33,372 nucleotides of DNA from Gulosibacter macacae (GCF_003865375.1 NZ_RQVS01000018.1:1-33372), one strand, 5' to 3'. Shown: positions 16,112 through 23,981, counted from the first letter of the stretch. Notes: generated from the sequence alone by a model not told the origin. Made by a program: numbers and translations.

Positions 16112-16123
16112 TGAAACGTTTCA
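16112..16123. promoter_or_regulatory. LacI/GalR-type operator palindrome
   Basis: TGAAACGTTTCA is a perfect 12-bp palindrome with the central CG typical of LacI/GalR operators. It lies in the divergent region between the amidohydrolase (start 16071) and the LacI-type gene (start 16205), so it could control both. Confidence 0.8.
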
Positions 16124-16192
16124 TCATGGTCGCATATCGCTCGCGAAGGTCGCAATAGGATCTCCCTTCCATGCAATGTCGTAGGACCGACC

Positions 16193-16198
16193 TATGAT
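16193..16198 (+). promoter_or_regulatory. -10 element of the LacI-type regulator (leaderless)
   Basis: TATGAT, a near-consensus -10, ends six bases before the ATG at 16205. No ribosome site is present, so the message is probably leaderless. Confidence 0.6.
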
Positions 16199-16204
16199 CG
16201 CCAC

Positions 16205-17209
16205 ATGTTGCGGAAGCGAGTTACGATTCCCGACCTCGCCCGTGAACTTGGGCTTTCGGTCGGTACGGTGTCGAACGCGCTCAATGACAAGGGCCGGGTT
16301 TCGCCTGAGACCCGCGAGCTTGTGGTCGAGACCGCGCGCCAGCGCGGCTACTCCCGCAATCAGAGCGCGGCAGCACTTCGCACCGGGCGACACGATCTCG
16401 TGAGCGTCTACCTCCCCCGCCACACCGCCGATCTCAGCTTCTATATGGAATTCACCATCGGACTGAGCATCTCCCTTGGTAAGGCCGGTGTCGATCTCCT
16501 CATCGCTTCGCCCGAGGCGAATCAAGATCGCCGCTCAGGCATCATCGACGGGGCCGTCGTGGTCGACTGGAATAAGGGCCTGCAGGCTCCGCTCGAACTC
16601 CTCGCCGCGGGCATCCCGGTACTCGCCGCCGATGGTGTCCCCGATGACTCCATCAAGCCGACCGCAATCGTGTCGACCGACTACCACGAACTCGTACGCA
16701 ATATGACCTCGGCGGCGATCGCGAGTGGCGCGAAACGGCCGTTGCTTGTGGCTCCCGATGAGTTTGATACCGCCTGGCAACACGACATCATCACCGGGTT
16801 TCAGGCCGCATGCCGTGAGGTCGAAGTCGAAGCAATGCAGTCGAGCTTTCCCGTTGGCGGCACGGCTACTGAGCTCATCGAATTGCTCGAGCGGGTGGTG
16901 CCGGAGTTACGGCCTGATTGCCTGGTGTTTGGTGGCCAGCGCTTGGCCGGTATCGCCCATGTCACCTTCGGCTACGGCGAGCCCGACTCCGCGATACCGT
17001 GGCTCGTCTCCTGCGCGGGTGATCCGCTCACCGAGATCTCCTCACCGGTCATCACCGCGGCCGATCCAGCTCCGCTTGGCTTCGGCCAGCGTTGCGGACA
17101 GGTACTCCTCCACATCATTGAGTCGGGTCAGCCGCTACCGCACACCATCGATTGGCCAGCGCAGGTGAACTGGGCTGAGCACTGGACCGTGACCGGCGCT
17201 ACTGAGTAA
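16205..17209 (+). CDS. LacI-family transcriptional regulator
   Basis: The 334-residue protein has an N-terminal LacI helix-turn-helix (VTIPDLARELGLSVGTVSNALNDKGRVSPETRELV, about 6-40) with hinge helix residues ALRTGR, then a periplasmic-binding-protein-like sensor domain (DLVSVYLPRHTAD..., DGAVVVDW, later GGQRLAGI). Such proteins usually repress in the absence of a small ligand. The gene is divergent from the amidohydrolase/permease pair, with TGAAACGTTTCA between them, so it most likely controls that pair and itself. The sensor lacks the usual sugar-binding signature as far as I can see, so the ligand may be the amide substrate. Its 3' end overlaps the end of the convergent GntR gene by 11 bases. 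Confidence 0.92.
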   Translation: MLRKRVTIPDLARELGLSVGTVSNALNDKGRVSPETRELVVETARQRGYSRNQSAAALRTGRHDLVSVYLPRHTADLSFYMEFTIGLSISLGKAGVDLLIASPEANQDRRSGIIDGAVVVDWNKGLQAPLELLAAGIPVLAADGVPDDSIKPTAIVSTDYHELVRNMTSAAIASGAKRPLLVAPDEFDTAWQHDIITGFQAACREVEVEAMQSSFPVGGTATELIELLERVVPELRPDCLVFGGQRLAGIAHVTFGYGEPDSAIPWLVSCAGDPLTEISSPVITAADPAPLGFGQRCGQVLLHIIESGQPLPHTIDWPAQVNWAEHWTVTGATE

Positions 17210-17918
17210 CCTCGCCTGCATCCGGGTAGAGCACCTCGAACGCAAGCTCCCGACTTGAGTGCACATGCGAGCGGGCCGCGGCGGTGGCGCGCTCAGTGTC
17301 TCCGGCGGCAATCGCTTCGTAGAGTTCGGCATGCTCCGCCTGCATCCGAGCCCCGTCTTGGTTCTGACCAAGTAACCAGCGCAGGCGACCAGCGAGCGGT
17401 TGCATGATCATCGCGAGCGTGGCGTTGTCGGCCATTTCGTTGAGGAGGTCGTGGAAGCGCCGGTTGAACGCATCAAAGGCATCGGTGTCGCCGCGCCGCA
17501 GCGCCGCCGCCGAGCCCTCAAGTTCGGCGCGCAGCTGCTGGATCTGCGCGGGCGTGGCCCGTTCGGCCGCCTGCCGCACGCCGAGCACTTCGAGCGCTTC
17601 GCGCACATCGAAGAGCTCCTCGACCATCCGCCGGTCGATTGAGGTGACCACCATGCCGCTGCGCGACTCCTGAGTGAGGAATCCTTCGCCGTGAAGCTGG
17701 TGCAGCGCATCCCGCACCGGCACTCGCGATACACCGAGCTTTTCGGCGAGCGTGCGCTCAACGAGCCGCGTGCCGGGAGCCAGGTCACCCGTAACAATGC
17801 GCTCGCGGATCACATCGGCGACCTGTTCACGCAGACTCCGGTGCTCGAGCGCGGCGCTCGCGAGCGAGTGCTCGAGAGCCGTGCTGAGCGAGTCGTCAGG
17901 CGTGTCGGTACTGGGCAT
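17199..17918 (-). CDS. GntR-family transcriptional regulator, FCD (FadR) subfamily
   Basis: The 239-residue protein has a winged helix (about 28-95; LAEKLGVSRVPVRDALHQLHGEGFL) and a helical FCD effector domain with the metal-site pattern NRRFHDLL and ARSHVHSS. FCD regulators commonly bind carboxylic acids. I chose the ATG at 17918 because the longer frame to 17984 would put a 15-bp perfect hairpin inside the coding region and adds a low-complexity lead, although 17984 overlaps the arcC stop as ATGA. A TACGCT -10 lies ten bases upstream. It follows the AllFGH-like operon and probably controls it: a TTGGTATACCAA palindrome, like FadR/FCD operators, lies upstream of the first gene (23503-23514). 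Confidence 0.9.
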   Translation of the reverse strand: MPSTDTPDDSLSTALEHSLASAALEHRSLREQVADVIRERIVTGDLAPGTRLVERTLAEKLGVSRVPVRDALHQLHGEGFLTQESRSGMVVTSIDRRMVEELFDVREALEVLGVRQAAERATPAQIQQLRAELEGSAAALRRGDTDAFDAFNRRFHDLLNEMADNATLAMIMQPLAGRLRWLLGQNQDGARMQAEHAELYEAIAAGDTERATAAARSHVHSSRELAFEVLYPDAGEVTQ

Positions 17919-17927
17919 GGTGGAGCC

Positions 17928-17933
17928 AGCGTA
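17928..17933 (-). promoter_or_regulatory. Possible -10 of the GntR gene
   Basis: On the minus strand, TACGCT (TANNNT) sits nine bases before the ATG at 17918, just after the hairpin 17935-17971. It would give a message with almost no leader. Confidence 0.4.
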
Positions 17934-17934
17934 T

Positions 17935-17971
17935 CCGACCGATCGCGCCAAACTGCGGCGCGATCGGTCGG
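17935..17971 (-). terminator. Hairpin ending the carbamate kinase operon
   Basis: CCGACCGATCGCGCC (17935-17949) and GGCGCGATCGGTCGG (17957-17971) are perfect 15-bp arms around a 7-base loop, ten bases after the carbamate kinase stop. There is no T run. It probably ends or weakens transcription before the GntR gene. Confidence 0.7.
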
Positions 17972-17980
17972 CGACGAGGG

Positions 17981-18910
17981 TCATGAGGCGAGCACGATGC
18001 CGTCGACCTCGGCCGAGATCTCAGTGCCGATTTCTCGGGCGAGCACCGCATCCAGTCGATCGAGGGGACCGATGAGGACGCGACCGCCGCCAGCCGCGAA
18101 ACCGAGTGCAGCATCGATCTTCGGGCCCATCGAACCTTCGGCGAACTCGAGTTCGCCAATGGCCTCGGGCGAGGCAGCGAGAATATTGCGCGCCTCGGGG
18201 GTGCCCCAGCCGTCGACGACGAAGTCGGCGTCGGTGAGGATGAAGAGCACATCGGCCTCGATTTCGCGGGCGAGTACCGCGCTCGCGAGGTCTTTGTCGA
18301 CGACCGCCTGCACGCCGATTTCGCGGCCGCGGTCATCGACGCGCACGGGCACGCCGCCGCCGCCGGTGCAGACGACGAGCAAGCCCTGATCAACGAGCGT
18401 GCGAATCACCGGCGCCTGCGAGACGCGAATGGGCTGCGGCGAGGGCACGACGCGACGGAACTTATCGCCGTCGCGAGCGATAGTCCAGCGGTATTCTGCC
18501 GCTGCCTCGGCCGCATCCTGGGCCGAATACTGCGGGCCAATGAGCTTCGTCGGGTGTTCGAAGGCGGGGTCAGCATCATCAACGACGGTGGTCGTGAGCA
18601 TCATCACCACTTCGCGTTGCCCGCGCAGCGCATTGCCGAGCTCTTGCTGGATGACGTAGCCGATCATGCCCTGGGTTTCGGCGCCGAGGATGTCGAGCGG
18701 GTAGGGCGCAACATCGCGGTAGCTGAGGTTCTGCAGTGCGAGCAGGCCCACCTGCGGGCCGTTGCCGTGGGTGAGCACGACCTCGTGTTCCTGGGTGAGT
18801 TTGGCGAGTTGCTCGCAGGTGGCTTTGACGTTCGCCCGCAGGCGGTCAGCGGCCGCGGGTTCACCTCGACGGTTGAGGGCATTGCCACCGAGGGCGACGA
18901 CGTAACGCAT
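17981..18910 (-). CDS. Carbamate kinase (ArcC/AllK type)
   Basis: The 309-residue enzyme matches the family length of about 310 and makes ATP, ammonia and CO2 from carbamoyl phosphate and ADP. The start MRYVVALGGNAL and the motifs THGNGPQVG, VCTGGGGVPV, VVDKDLASAVLA and TDADFVVDGWG are diagnostic. The ATG at 18910 has GAGGA upstream. It is the last gene of the AllFGH-like operon, so its substrate is probably carbamoyl phosphate released by those proteins and not by an arginine deiminase pathway; no arcA or arcB is present. An in-frame extension to 19399 runs through the DUF1097 gene and was rejected. In E. coli the equivalent position is held by ybcF (allK). Confidence 0.95.
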   Translation of the reverse strand: MRYVVALGGNALNRRGEPAAADRLRANVKATCEQLAKLTQEHEVVLTHGNGPQVGLLALQNLSYRDVAPYPLDILGAETQGMIGYVIQQELGNALRGQREVVMMLTTTVVDDADPAFEHPTKLIGPQYSAQDAAEAAAEYRWTIARDGDKFRRVVPSPQPIRVSQAPVIRTLVDQGLLVVCTGGGGVPVRVDDRGREIGVQAVVDKDLASAVLAREIEADVLFILTDADFVVDGWGTPEARNILAASPEAIGELEFAEGSMGPKIDAALGFAAGGGRVLIGPLDRLDAVLAREIGTEISAEVDGIVLAS

Positions 18911-18960
18911 GAAGGGGGTCCTCTCTACTGCGCAAAGAATCGGTTGAGAATTGGATGCGG

Positions 18961-19452
18961 TTAGGCCGCGTCGACTGCGGCGGCCTGCGGTTCGGGCTTG
19001 GCTCCGAGCAGCGGCGCGAGTGCCTTGCCGCCGAGCTGGCAGAGCCAGCCGAGCACGACACCGGCGACGAGCGAAGCGATGAGCAATTGCCAATCGGCGT
19101 TGATGGCGAAGGTGCTGTAGCAGCCGACAAAGATGCCGGGGACGAACGCGAGCCAGGGCACTGAGCCCATAAGCACGATGACCGCGACGATGAGTCCCAC
19201 CGCGATGCCGGTGCCGGCCGGGGCGCCGATGATGTCGCCGAGCCAGATCATGACGAGAGCGGTGCCCACACCGACGATGGTGGTGGCGAGCGTGAGCCCG
19301 ACGCCCTTGAGACCGGGCTTCCCGGAGGCGAAGAAGGCGGTGCAGCCGGCGAATCCGGCCCAGATTGACAGGCCAACCAGCGGCGCCAGACCAGCCCACA
19401 GCCCACAGAGGATGCCTGTGGCAATGGCGGCGGCGAGGAGCGAGCGGTTCAC
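18961..19452 (-). CDS. DUF1097 family membrane protein
   Basis: A 163-residue, strongly hydrophobic protein with about five membrane segments, from MNRSLLAAAIATGILCGLWAGLAPLVGL to LLIASLVAGVVLGWLCQLGGKAL, and a short Ala-rich cytoplasmic tail. This pattern is that of DUF1097 inner-membrane proteins, whose function is unknown. I chose GTG 19452, giving the hydrophobic start; the longer frame from 19611 lies inside the upstream gene and is Arg/Pro/Ser-rich. It sits between the AllH-like and carbamate kinase genes in one operon. I infer a channel or transporter for the substrate or product (for example oxamate or another small acid). Confidence 0.8.
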   Translation of the reverse strand: MNRSLLAAAIATGILCGLWAGLAPLVGLSIWAGFAGCTAFFASGKPGLKGVGLTLATTIVGVGTALVMIWLGDIIGAPAGTGIAVGLIVAVIVLMGSVPWLAFVPGIFVGCYSTFAINADWQLLIASLVAGVVLGWLCQLGGKALAPLLGAKPEPQAAAVDAA

Positions 19453-19492
19453 GGAGTGCTTCTTTCTCTGCGTGGCGCGGTGGCCGCGCCGA

Positions 19493-20416
19493 CTAGCGGC
19501 GACCCGCAGGGATGCGGGCCGTGGTCGCCGCGAGTGCGGCGAGGGTGTCTGCGATGCCGGTGAGGGTGTCGGTGCCCGAGGTAGAGCCAATTTCGGCGAC
19601 CTGGGCGACAAGCTGCGGCAAGTTGGTGGTGCCGGTTAGCGCGGCGGTGGCCGCGGCGGCAACGTCATGGTGGAATCGACCCTCGCACGCGGCGAGGAGG
19701 AAGTGTCGGCCGACTTCGGTGGTGGCGTCGGCGGCGCTGGTTGCGGCACGTACCGCGGCACTCGCTTCGAGTGCGCTGCCGCCGTTCGCGCCGGTGATGG
19801 GATGCAGGTGTAAGACCGCGAGCGCACCGGCGAGGTAGTCGTCTCCCGAGGGCGTGAGTCCGGCGCCGAGGCCGATGAGCGAGGCGGCAGCGTCGGCGAG
19901 TGCGCCTTCGCCGCGAATTGCTGCCTGCCAATTGGTCGCGGCAGTGAGGAGGCGTCGCTGCAGGGCAGCTTCATAGGGTGTCGCGGCTGTGGTCGCAACG
20001 AATGAGCCGGGAGCCGCGACGGCGTCGAGCGCTGCGCGGAAGGCGGTTGCCGAGTCGGCGAGCGACGCCGAGACGGCATCGAGTGGGACGGTGCCGCAAT
20101 CGAATTCGGTGTGGCCGGCCAGCGTGATCCGTAGGCGCCTGACGGTAAGCGTCGGCCCCGCGGGAGACGAGTCGAGTGTGACGGGAGTGCCTGCTGGAAT
20201 GCGCGGCAGCGCATCCAATTCGGTGATGAGAGCGCCGGGTGCCGGGCGACCGGCGCGGGTGAGCACGGTGAGGAGCCCACCCGCGGGCCGCCGCAGGTTA
20301 AGCGCTCGGTCGAATGACGAGGCAACCTCGAGGGCGCGCCCTCGCTCGGCACCGCTCGGCGCGACGCGCAGCGCGTCACGCCAATCGGTGTCGGCGGCGA
20401 GGGCACGCGTGATCAT
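19493..20416 (-). CDS. DUF2877 protein, AllH (YlbF)-like subunit
   Basis: The 307-residue protein carries the DUF2877 hallmark GLGAGLTPSGDDYLAG (about 182-197) and a GRFHHDV stretch near the C terminus. In E. coli the homologue YlbF (AllH) is part of the fdrA-ylbE-ylbF set, recently linked to oxamate carbamoyltransferase activity, as I recall. The ATG at 20416 is two bases after the stop of the AllG-like gene, so the two are coupled. It has no signal peptide or membrane segment. The order AllF-AllG-AllH-DUF1097-carbamate kinase supports a shared complex. The Ala-rich composition fits the genome. Confidence 0.85.
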   Translation of the reverse strand: MITRALAADTDWRDALRVAPSGAERGRALEVASSFDRALNLRRPAGGLLTVLTRAGRPAPGALITELDALPRIPAGTPVTLDSSPAGPTLTVRRLRITLAGHTEFDCGTVPLDAVSASLADSATAFRAALDAVAAPGSFVATTAATPYEAALQRRLLTAATNWQAAIRGEGALADAAASLIGLGAGLTPSGDDYLAGALAVLHLHPITGANGGSALEASAAVRAATSAADATTEVGRHFLLAACEGRFHHDVAAAATAALTGTTNLPQLVAQVAEIGSTSGTDTLTGIADTLAALAATTARIPAGRR

Positions 20417-20418
20417 GG

Positions 20419-21840
20419 CTAGGCCGCGATCGATTCGGCGAGGGCGACGATGGCCTTCTCGAACACTTCGAAGGGCGGGTTCACGAGGCCCGTACCAATC
20501 ATGCCGATGCCGGCTTCCTTGTGCGCGATCGCCGTGTTGATGATCGGCAGCTCGCCGGTCTCGATGACCTTGACGACGTCGATGCCAGTGGCAACCTCGC
20601 GGAAGTCAAGGATCGGGATGGTGAGGTTCGGGTTCACGGTCGTGGTGATCGCGAGCATGTCCTTCGAGTAGTTGATGGCCTCATCGACGGTGCCGCCAAC
20701 GAGCGGCACAATCGCGGGGGCCGCGGCCATCGCGAAGCCACCGATGCCGTAGGTCTCGGTGATGGCCGAGTCACCGATGTCGAGACCGGAGTCTTCCGGC
20801 TTGTAGCCAGCCATCATCGGACCGATCACCTGCTGGGCGGGGCCGGTGAACCAGCGGAAGCCTTCGAAGTTCGCGACGCGAACACCGAACTCCGTACCGT
20901 TGCGGCACATGGTGGTGACGATGGTGCTGTCGGGCACGCCGTGGGCGGCGTCGAGCGCACACTTCGACACGGCCATCCAAGTCGGGCCTGAGAAGTAGTC
21001 GCTCGACTGGATGAATTCGAAGACGTCCTTCTTCTGTTCGGTCGTGAAGTCGGTCTGCAGCATGTAGGGCGCGAGCGCCTGGAAGAGCAGGAGGGTACCG
21101 GCGATGTTGCGGTTGTGGTCTTCGTCACCCATGTGCAGTGCCTGCGCGAGCATCGAGCGGAGGTCGATTTCGCCAGCGAGCTCCATGGCCTGCTGGAGCA
21201 TCGGGCCGAGCACATCGCGCATCCAGACGAGGCGGTCGACGACCGACTGGTCGTTCGCGCCCATGCGCAGGATCTTCGCGAGCTGCTCCGAGAGGTTCGT
21301 GTAGGCCACGTTGCCGTGCACCTGGTTCTTCACGATGTGCATGTACATCGAGGCCGAGGTGACACCGGCCATTGAGCCGACGCAATCGTGTTCGTGGCAG
21401 GGCGAGAAGATGACGCCGCCATTGGCTGCGACCTCCTCAGCTTCGGCGATGTCCTTGGCAAGACCTTCGAAGACGATGGCACCGGTGACGGCGCCGCGCA
21501 TCGGGCCCGACATGTCTTTCCACTCGATCGGCGGGCCGGCGTGAAGGATGGTGTTCGCGGTCATCCCCGGCACCACATCAATGGCCTTGCCGTACCCGAC
21601 GAGCACCGGGTGCGCGTCGATGATGCGCTTGACGACTTCGGCGTTTGCGGCACGGATGCGCTCAGCGACGTCGGGGCGGCGCAGCTTGTTGAGGGCGTCG
21701 CGCACCTCGGGTGACATTTCACGCGGCGGGGCCCAGTCAACCTGCACGCCATCGGCGCCCTGGGCTTCGACATCGGCGAGGAAGGCCGGAAGGCCCACGT
21801 TGACGACTTCGAGTTTGCGGTCAAACAATTGGTTGCTCAT
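20419..21840 (-). CDS. DUF1116 protein, AllG (YlbE)-like subunit
   Basis: The 473-residue protein belongs to DUF1116 (YlbE/AllG). Recognisable regions are NVGLPAFLADVEAQGADGVQVDWAPP near the start, the core SGPMRGAVTGAIVFEGL (111-127) and a Cys/His/Asp-rich FSPCHEHDCVGSMAGVTSASM (146-166), probably part of the active site. The ATG at 21840 follows AAGGAGA by nine bases. It lies 30 bases after the FdrA-like gene and two bases before the AllH-like gene. Together with those it should form the carbamoyltransferase-like complex. The length is similar to or slightly longer than the E. coli protein as I remember it. Confidence 0.9.
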   Translation of the reverse strand: MSNQLFDRKLEVVNVGLPAFLADVEAQGADGVQVDWAPPREMSPEVRDALNKLRRPDVAERIRAANAEVVKRIIDAHPVLVGYGKAIDVVPGMTANTILHAGPPIEWKDMSGPMRGAVTGAIVFEGLAKDIAEAEEVAANGGVIFSPCHEHDCVGSMAGVTSASMYMHIVKNQVHGNVAYTNLSEQLAKILRMGANDQSVVDRLVWMRDVLGPMLQQAMELAGEIDLRSMLAQALHMGDEDHNRNIAGTLLLFQALAPYMLQTDFTTEQKKDVFEFIQSSDYFSGPTWMAVSKCALDAAHGVPDSTIVTTMCRNGTEFGVRVANFEGFRWFTGPAQQVIGPMMAGYKPEDSGLDIGDSAITETYGIGGFAMAAAPAIVPLVGGTVDEAINYSKDMLAITTTVNPNLTIPILDFREVATGIDVVKVIETGELPIINTAIAHKEAGIGMIGTGLVNPPFEVFEKAIVALAESIAA

Positions 21841-21870
21841 GATCTTGGTCTCCTTGGTGTTCGTTCGCGA

Positions 21871-23382
21871 TTAGCCGATGGTGCGCAGGGCTGCGTCGGC
21901 GAGGCCGATGGCGCTGTCGACGACGGTGACGCCGAGCTGCGTGAGCGTGGCGGTCTGCGCGGCCTTGTCTTGCGGGTCGCGGTCGGTGCCAAGCACATAG
22001 GCGATGATCGCGAGTTCGCGACCTTCGGCCCGGGCTGCGGCGAAGGCTTCGGCGATGGCCGGAGCGGCAGCACCGGCGGGGTCGGGGTTCGAGCCGTAAC
22101 CAAGCTCCACATCAATGAGCAGGACGGCGGTGGCGGGGTCGGCTGCGTGGCGCACGATTTCGGCGCTGCGCAGGGTGGGGTCGATCATCGGATGCGGGCG
22201 GCCCTGGGTGTACTCATCGGCACCGAAGTCGATGAGCAGGTTGCCCTTGGTTTCGCGCTCGATCTGCTGTTCGGCGCGCTTGGCGACGTTCGAGCGGGTG
22301 CGTTCGGGCTGGGCGAGTGCGATGGCTTGGAAGACCTCGTCGCAGACGGTGCCACCGCAGAACAGGCCGCGGATGTCGGTCTGGCCCTCGGCGAAGGTGA
22401 GGTTCGGCAGTTCGACGGGTGCCGGCTGCGCAGGTGCGCTGCCAGTGGCCAGCTCAACCGCGGCGCGTGCCGCATCGAGGGTGTTTGCGACGAAGGTGAC
22501 GTTCTCGGGCAGGTTGGCCGGAGTATCGGCGCCGATGAAGCAGACGACGACGGGCTTGCCGACCTCACCTGCCGCGCTGAGTACGCGCTCGGCAACGGAT
22601 GCGGCCGGGGGCTTCGAGAGCAGGGCAATGACGGTGGTGGCCGGGTCTTCGGCGAGCATGCGCAGGCCATCGAGCATCATGATGCCGCCGACGGCTTCGC
22701 TGAGGTCGCGCCCGCCGGTGCCGATAAGCTGCGAGACGCCGGAACCGAGTGCGTCGATCTGCACCGAGAGTTCTTGGCTACCGGTGCCACTGGCACCGAC
22801 GATGCCGACCGGGCCGTCGGCGACGACGTTAGCGAAGCAGAGGCCGACGCCATTGATGATGGCCGTGCCGCAGTCGGGGCCCATGACGAGCAGGCCAGCG
22901 TCGTGGCCCTGCTGCTTGAGCGAGATCTCGTCTTCGACTGAAACATTGTCGGAGAACATGAGCACGTGGCGGCCTGCGTCAAGAGCGGCGCGAGCTTCGT
23001 CGGCGGCGTATTCGCCGGGCACCGAAATGATTGCGAGCGAGGTGTCGGTGGCGTTCTCGTACGCCTGGCGCGAGGTGCGGTAGCTGGTGGCACCTGCTGG
23101 CTTCGCCATGCCTTCGGCACGGAGCTCTTCGACTTTAGCGAGCACCTCGTCGCAGATCTCTTCGGTATCACACTGGACCACGATGATCTGGTCGCGGGGC
23201 GTTGCCGCCTCAACCTCGGGGGTTGACAGGCCCACCTCGGCGATGACCTGCTTGTTGAGACCCGTGCCCATGCCGATCATGGCCTGGTGAACTTCGGGGA
23301 GCTGGTTGACCTTCGTCGATAGCGCCATAAGCGACATCGAGTCGGAATAGGTGTTCGGCTTGATTACTGCTTTTACGTGCAC
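21871..23382 (-). CDS. FdrA/AllF family protein (succinyl-CoA-ligase-like)
   Basis: The 503-residue protein starts at GTG 23382, six bases after GAGAGGAG; a longer frame would cover the promoter and operator. FdrA is built like the alpha and beta subunits of succinyl-CoA synthetase. Visible motifs are GPDCGTAIING (168-178), GIVGASGTGSQE (193-204) and GTGGRDLSEAVGG. In E. coli FdrA (AllF) works with YlbE and YlbF in releasing oxamate and carbamoyl phosphate from oxalurate. Here the gene heads the operon AllF-AllG-AllH-DUF1097-carbamate kinase. A perfect TTGGTATACCAA palindrome lies 121 bases upstream, where the GntR/FCD regulator at the operon's end may bind. The substrate may differ from the E. 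coli one, since no allantoin genes are near. Confidence 0.92.
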   Translation of the reverse strand: MHVKAVIKPNTYSDSMSLMALSTKVNQLPEVHQAMIGMGTGLNKQVIAEVGLSTPEVEAATPRDQIIVVQCDTEEICDEVLAKVEELRAEGMAKPAGATSYRTSRQAYENATDTSLAIISVPGEYAADEARAALDAGRHVLMFSDNVSVEDEISLKQQGHDAGLLVMGPDCGTAIINGVGLCFANVVADGPVGIVGASGTGSQELSVQIDALGSGVSQLIGTGGRDLSEAVGGIMMLDGLRMLAEDPATTVIALLSKPPAASVAERVLSAAGEVGKPVVVCFIGADTPANLPENVTFVANTLDAARAAVELATGSAPAQPAPVELPNLTFAEGQTDIRGLFCGGTVCDEVFQAIALAQPERTRSNVAKRAEQQIERETKGNLLIDFGADEYTQGRPHPMIDPTLRSAEIVRHAADPATAVLLIDVELGYGSNPDPAGAAAPAIAEAFAAARAEGRELAIIAYVLGTDRDPQDKAAQTATLTQLGVTVVDSAIGLADAALRTIG

Positions 23383-23488
23383 AGAGCACTCCTCTCGACA
23401 GGTGGTTTCGACCTGCGAGAATCCGCCTTCTGCTGCTTCAAGCTCATCACCCGCGGCGCCTGCGGTGCCGCTCGGGTCGAGTACTTCT

Positions 23489-23494
23489 AGGCTA
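23489..23494 (-). promoter_or_regulatory. Possible -10 of the AllFGH-like operon
   Basis: On the minus strand TAGCCT (TANNNT) lies 14 bases after TTGGTA, which is part of the operator palindrome and could act as a -35. The spacing is short. It would place the start about 100 bases before the GTG at 23382. Confidence 0.35.
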
Positions 23495-23502
23495 GGTGGT
23501 TC

Positions 23503-23514
23503 TTGGTATACCAA
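23503..23514. promoter_or_regulatory. GntR/FCD-type operator palindrome upstream of the AllFGH-like operon
   Basis: TTGGTATACCAA is a perfect 12-bp palindrome with the TGGT...ACCA form of FadR/FCD-subfamily operators. It lies 121 bases before the first gene and overlaps the possible -35, so the adjacent GntR regulator could repress here. Confidence 0.7.
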
Positions 23515-23547
23515 CAGCCAAAATTCAGCATTCACAGCGACCTCACA

Positions 23548-23575
23548 GAATTACTGAACAATAGGTCAGTAATTC
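23548..23575 (-). terminator. Inverted repeat at the end of the tad locus
   Basis: GAATTACTGA (23548-23557) and TCAGTAATTC (23566-23575) are perfect 10-bp arms with an 8-base loop. The right arm overlaps the stop codon of the TadE-like gene (23574-23576). It is AT-rich for this genome. It probably terminates the tad transcript, but an operator role for the next operon is possible. Confidence 0.55.
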
Positions 23576-23978
23576 AGCGAGGGAGTCCGGCTCGCGCGCT
23601 CGCGGCGAGGGTAAGCGGCCCGATTGCCAGGGTCACGCGCACGGTCGACTCGATGCGCGTGCTCGCACAGTCGGCGAGGGTGACGCCGTGGGCATCGGCC
23701 ACCGCGGATGCTCGGGCGCACGCCTCTCCCGGCACGCGACCGGATGCGGTGTCAGCAGCCGCGAGCGCGGCCGCATCCGCCGCCACCGCGACCCGGGTGC
23801 GGGCCGCGTGCACGCTGAGGCCGATGACGAGCGCGATCGCGAGGGCCACTGCGGCGGCGGCAATGGCGAGCGCGAGCACCGAACCGGAGCCACGGTCGTC
23901 GCGGAGTCGCAGCCGCAGCGCCCACCCTTGCCGCGCGTTCAATATTGCTGGCGTTCGGCATAGCTGGTCTCCGGGCAT
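23574..23978 (-). CDS. Rv3654c/TadE-like helicase/secretion-neighbourhood protein
   Basis: The 134-residue product has a basic lead with RDDRGSGSVLALAIAAAAVALAIALVIGLSV, a single membrane segment preceded by the GSGSVL motif typical of the TadE-like 'helicase/secretion neighbourhood' proteins (Rv3654c type). The rest (ARTRVAVAADAAALAAADTASG, then CARASAVADAHG with later Cys) is the short extracytoplasmic part, with the AADAAALAAA stretch characteristic of the family. It starts three bases after the previous stop and ends the tad locus. It probably helps pilus assembly or is a minor pilin-like subunit; its exact role is not known. Confidence 0.8.
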   Translation of the reverse strand: MPGDQLCRTPAILNARQGWALRLRLRDDRGSGSVLALAIAAAAVALAIALVIGLSVHAARTRVAVAADAAALAAADTASGRVPGEACARASAVADAHGVTLADCASTRIESTVRVTLAIGPLTLAASARAGLPR

Positions 23979-23981
23979 GGT

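Noticed and set aside
17199-17984. 261-residue GntR version starting at 17984 with ATGA overlap
   Set aside because: It would place a perfect 15-bp hairpin in the coding region; a -10-like site fits the 17918 start better. Kept as an alternative.
21829-22941. 370-codon open frame antisense to the FdrA/AllF gene
   Set aside because: Gly/Asp-rich shadow of a well-supported gene.
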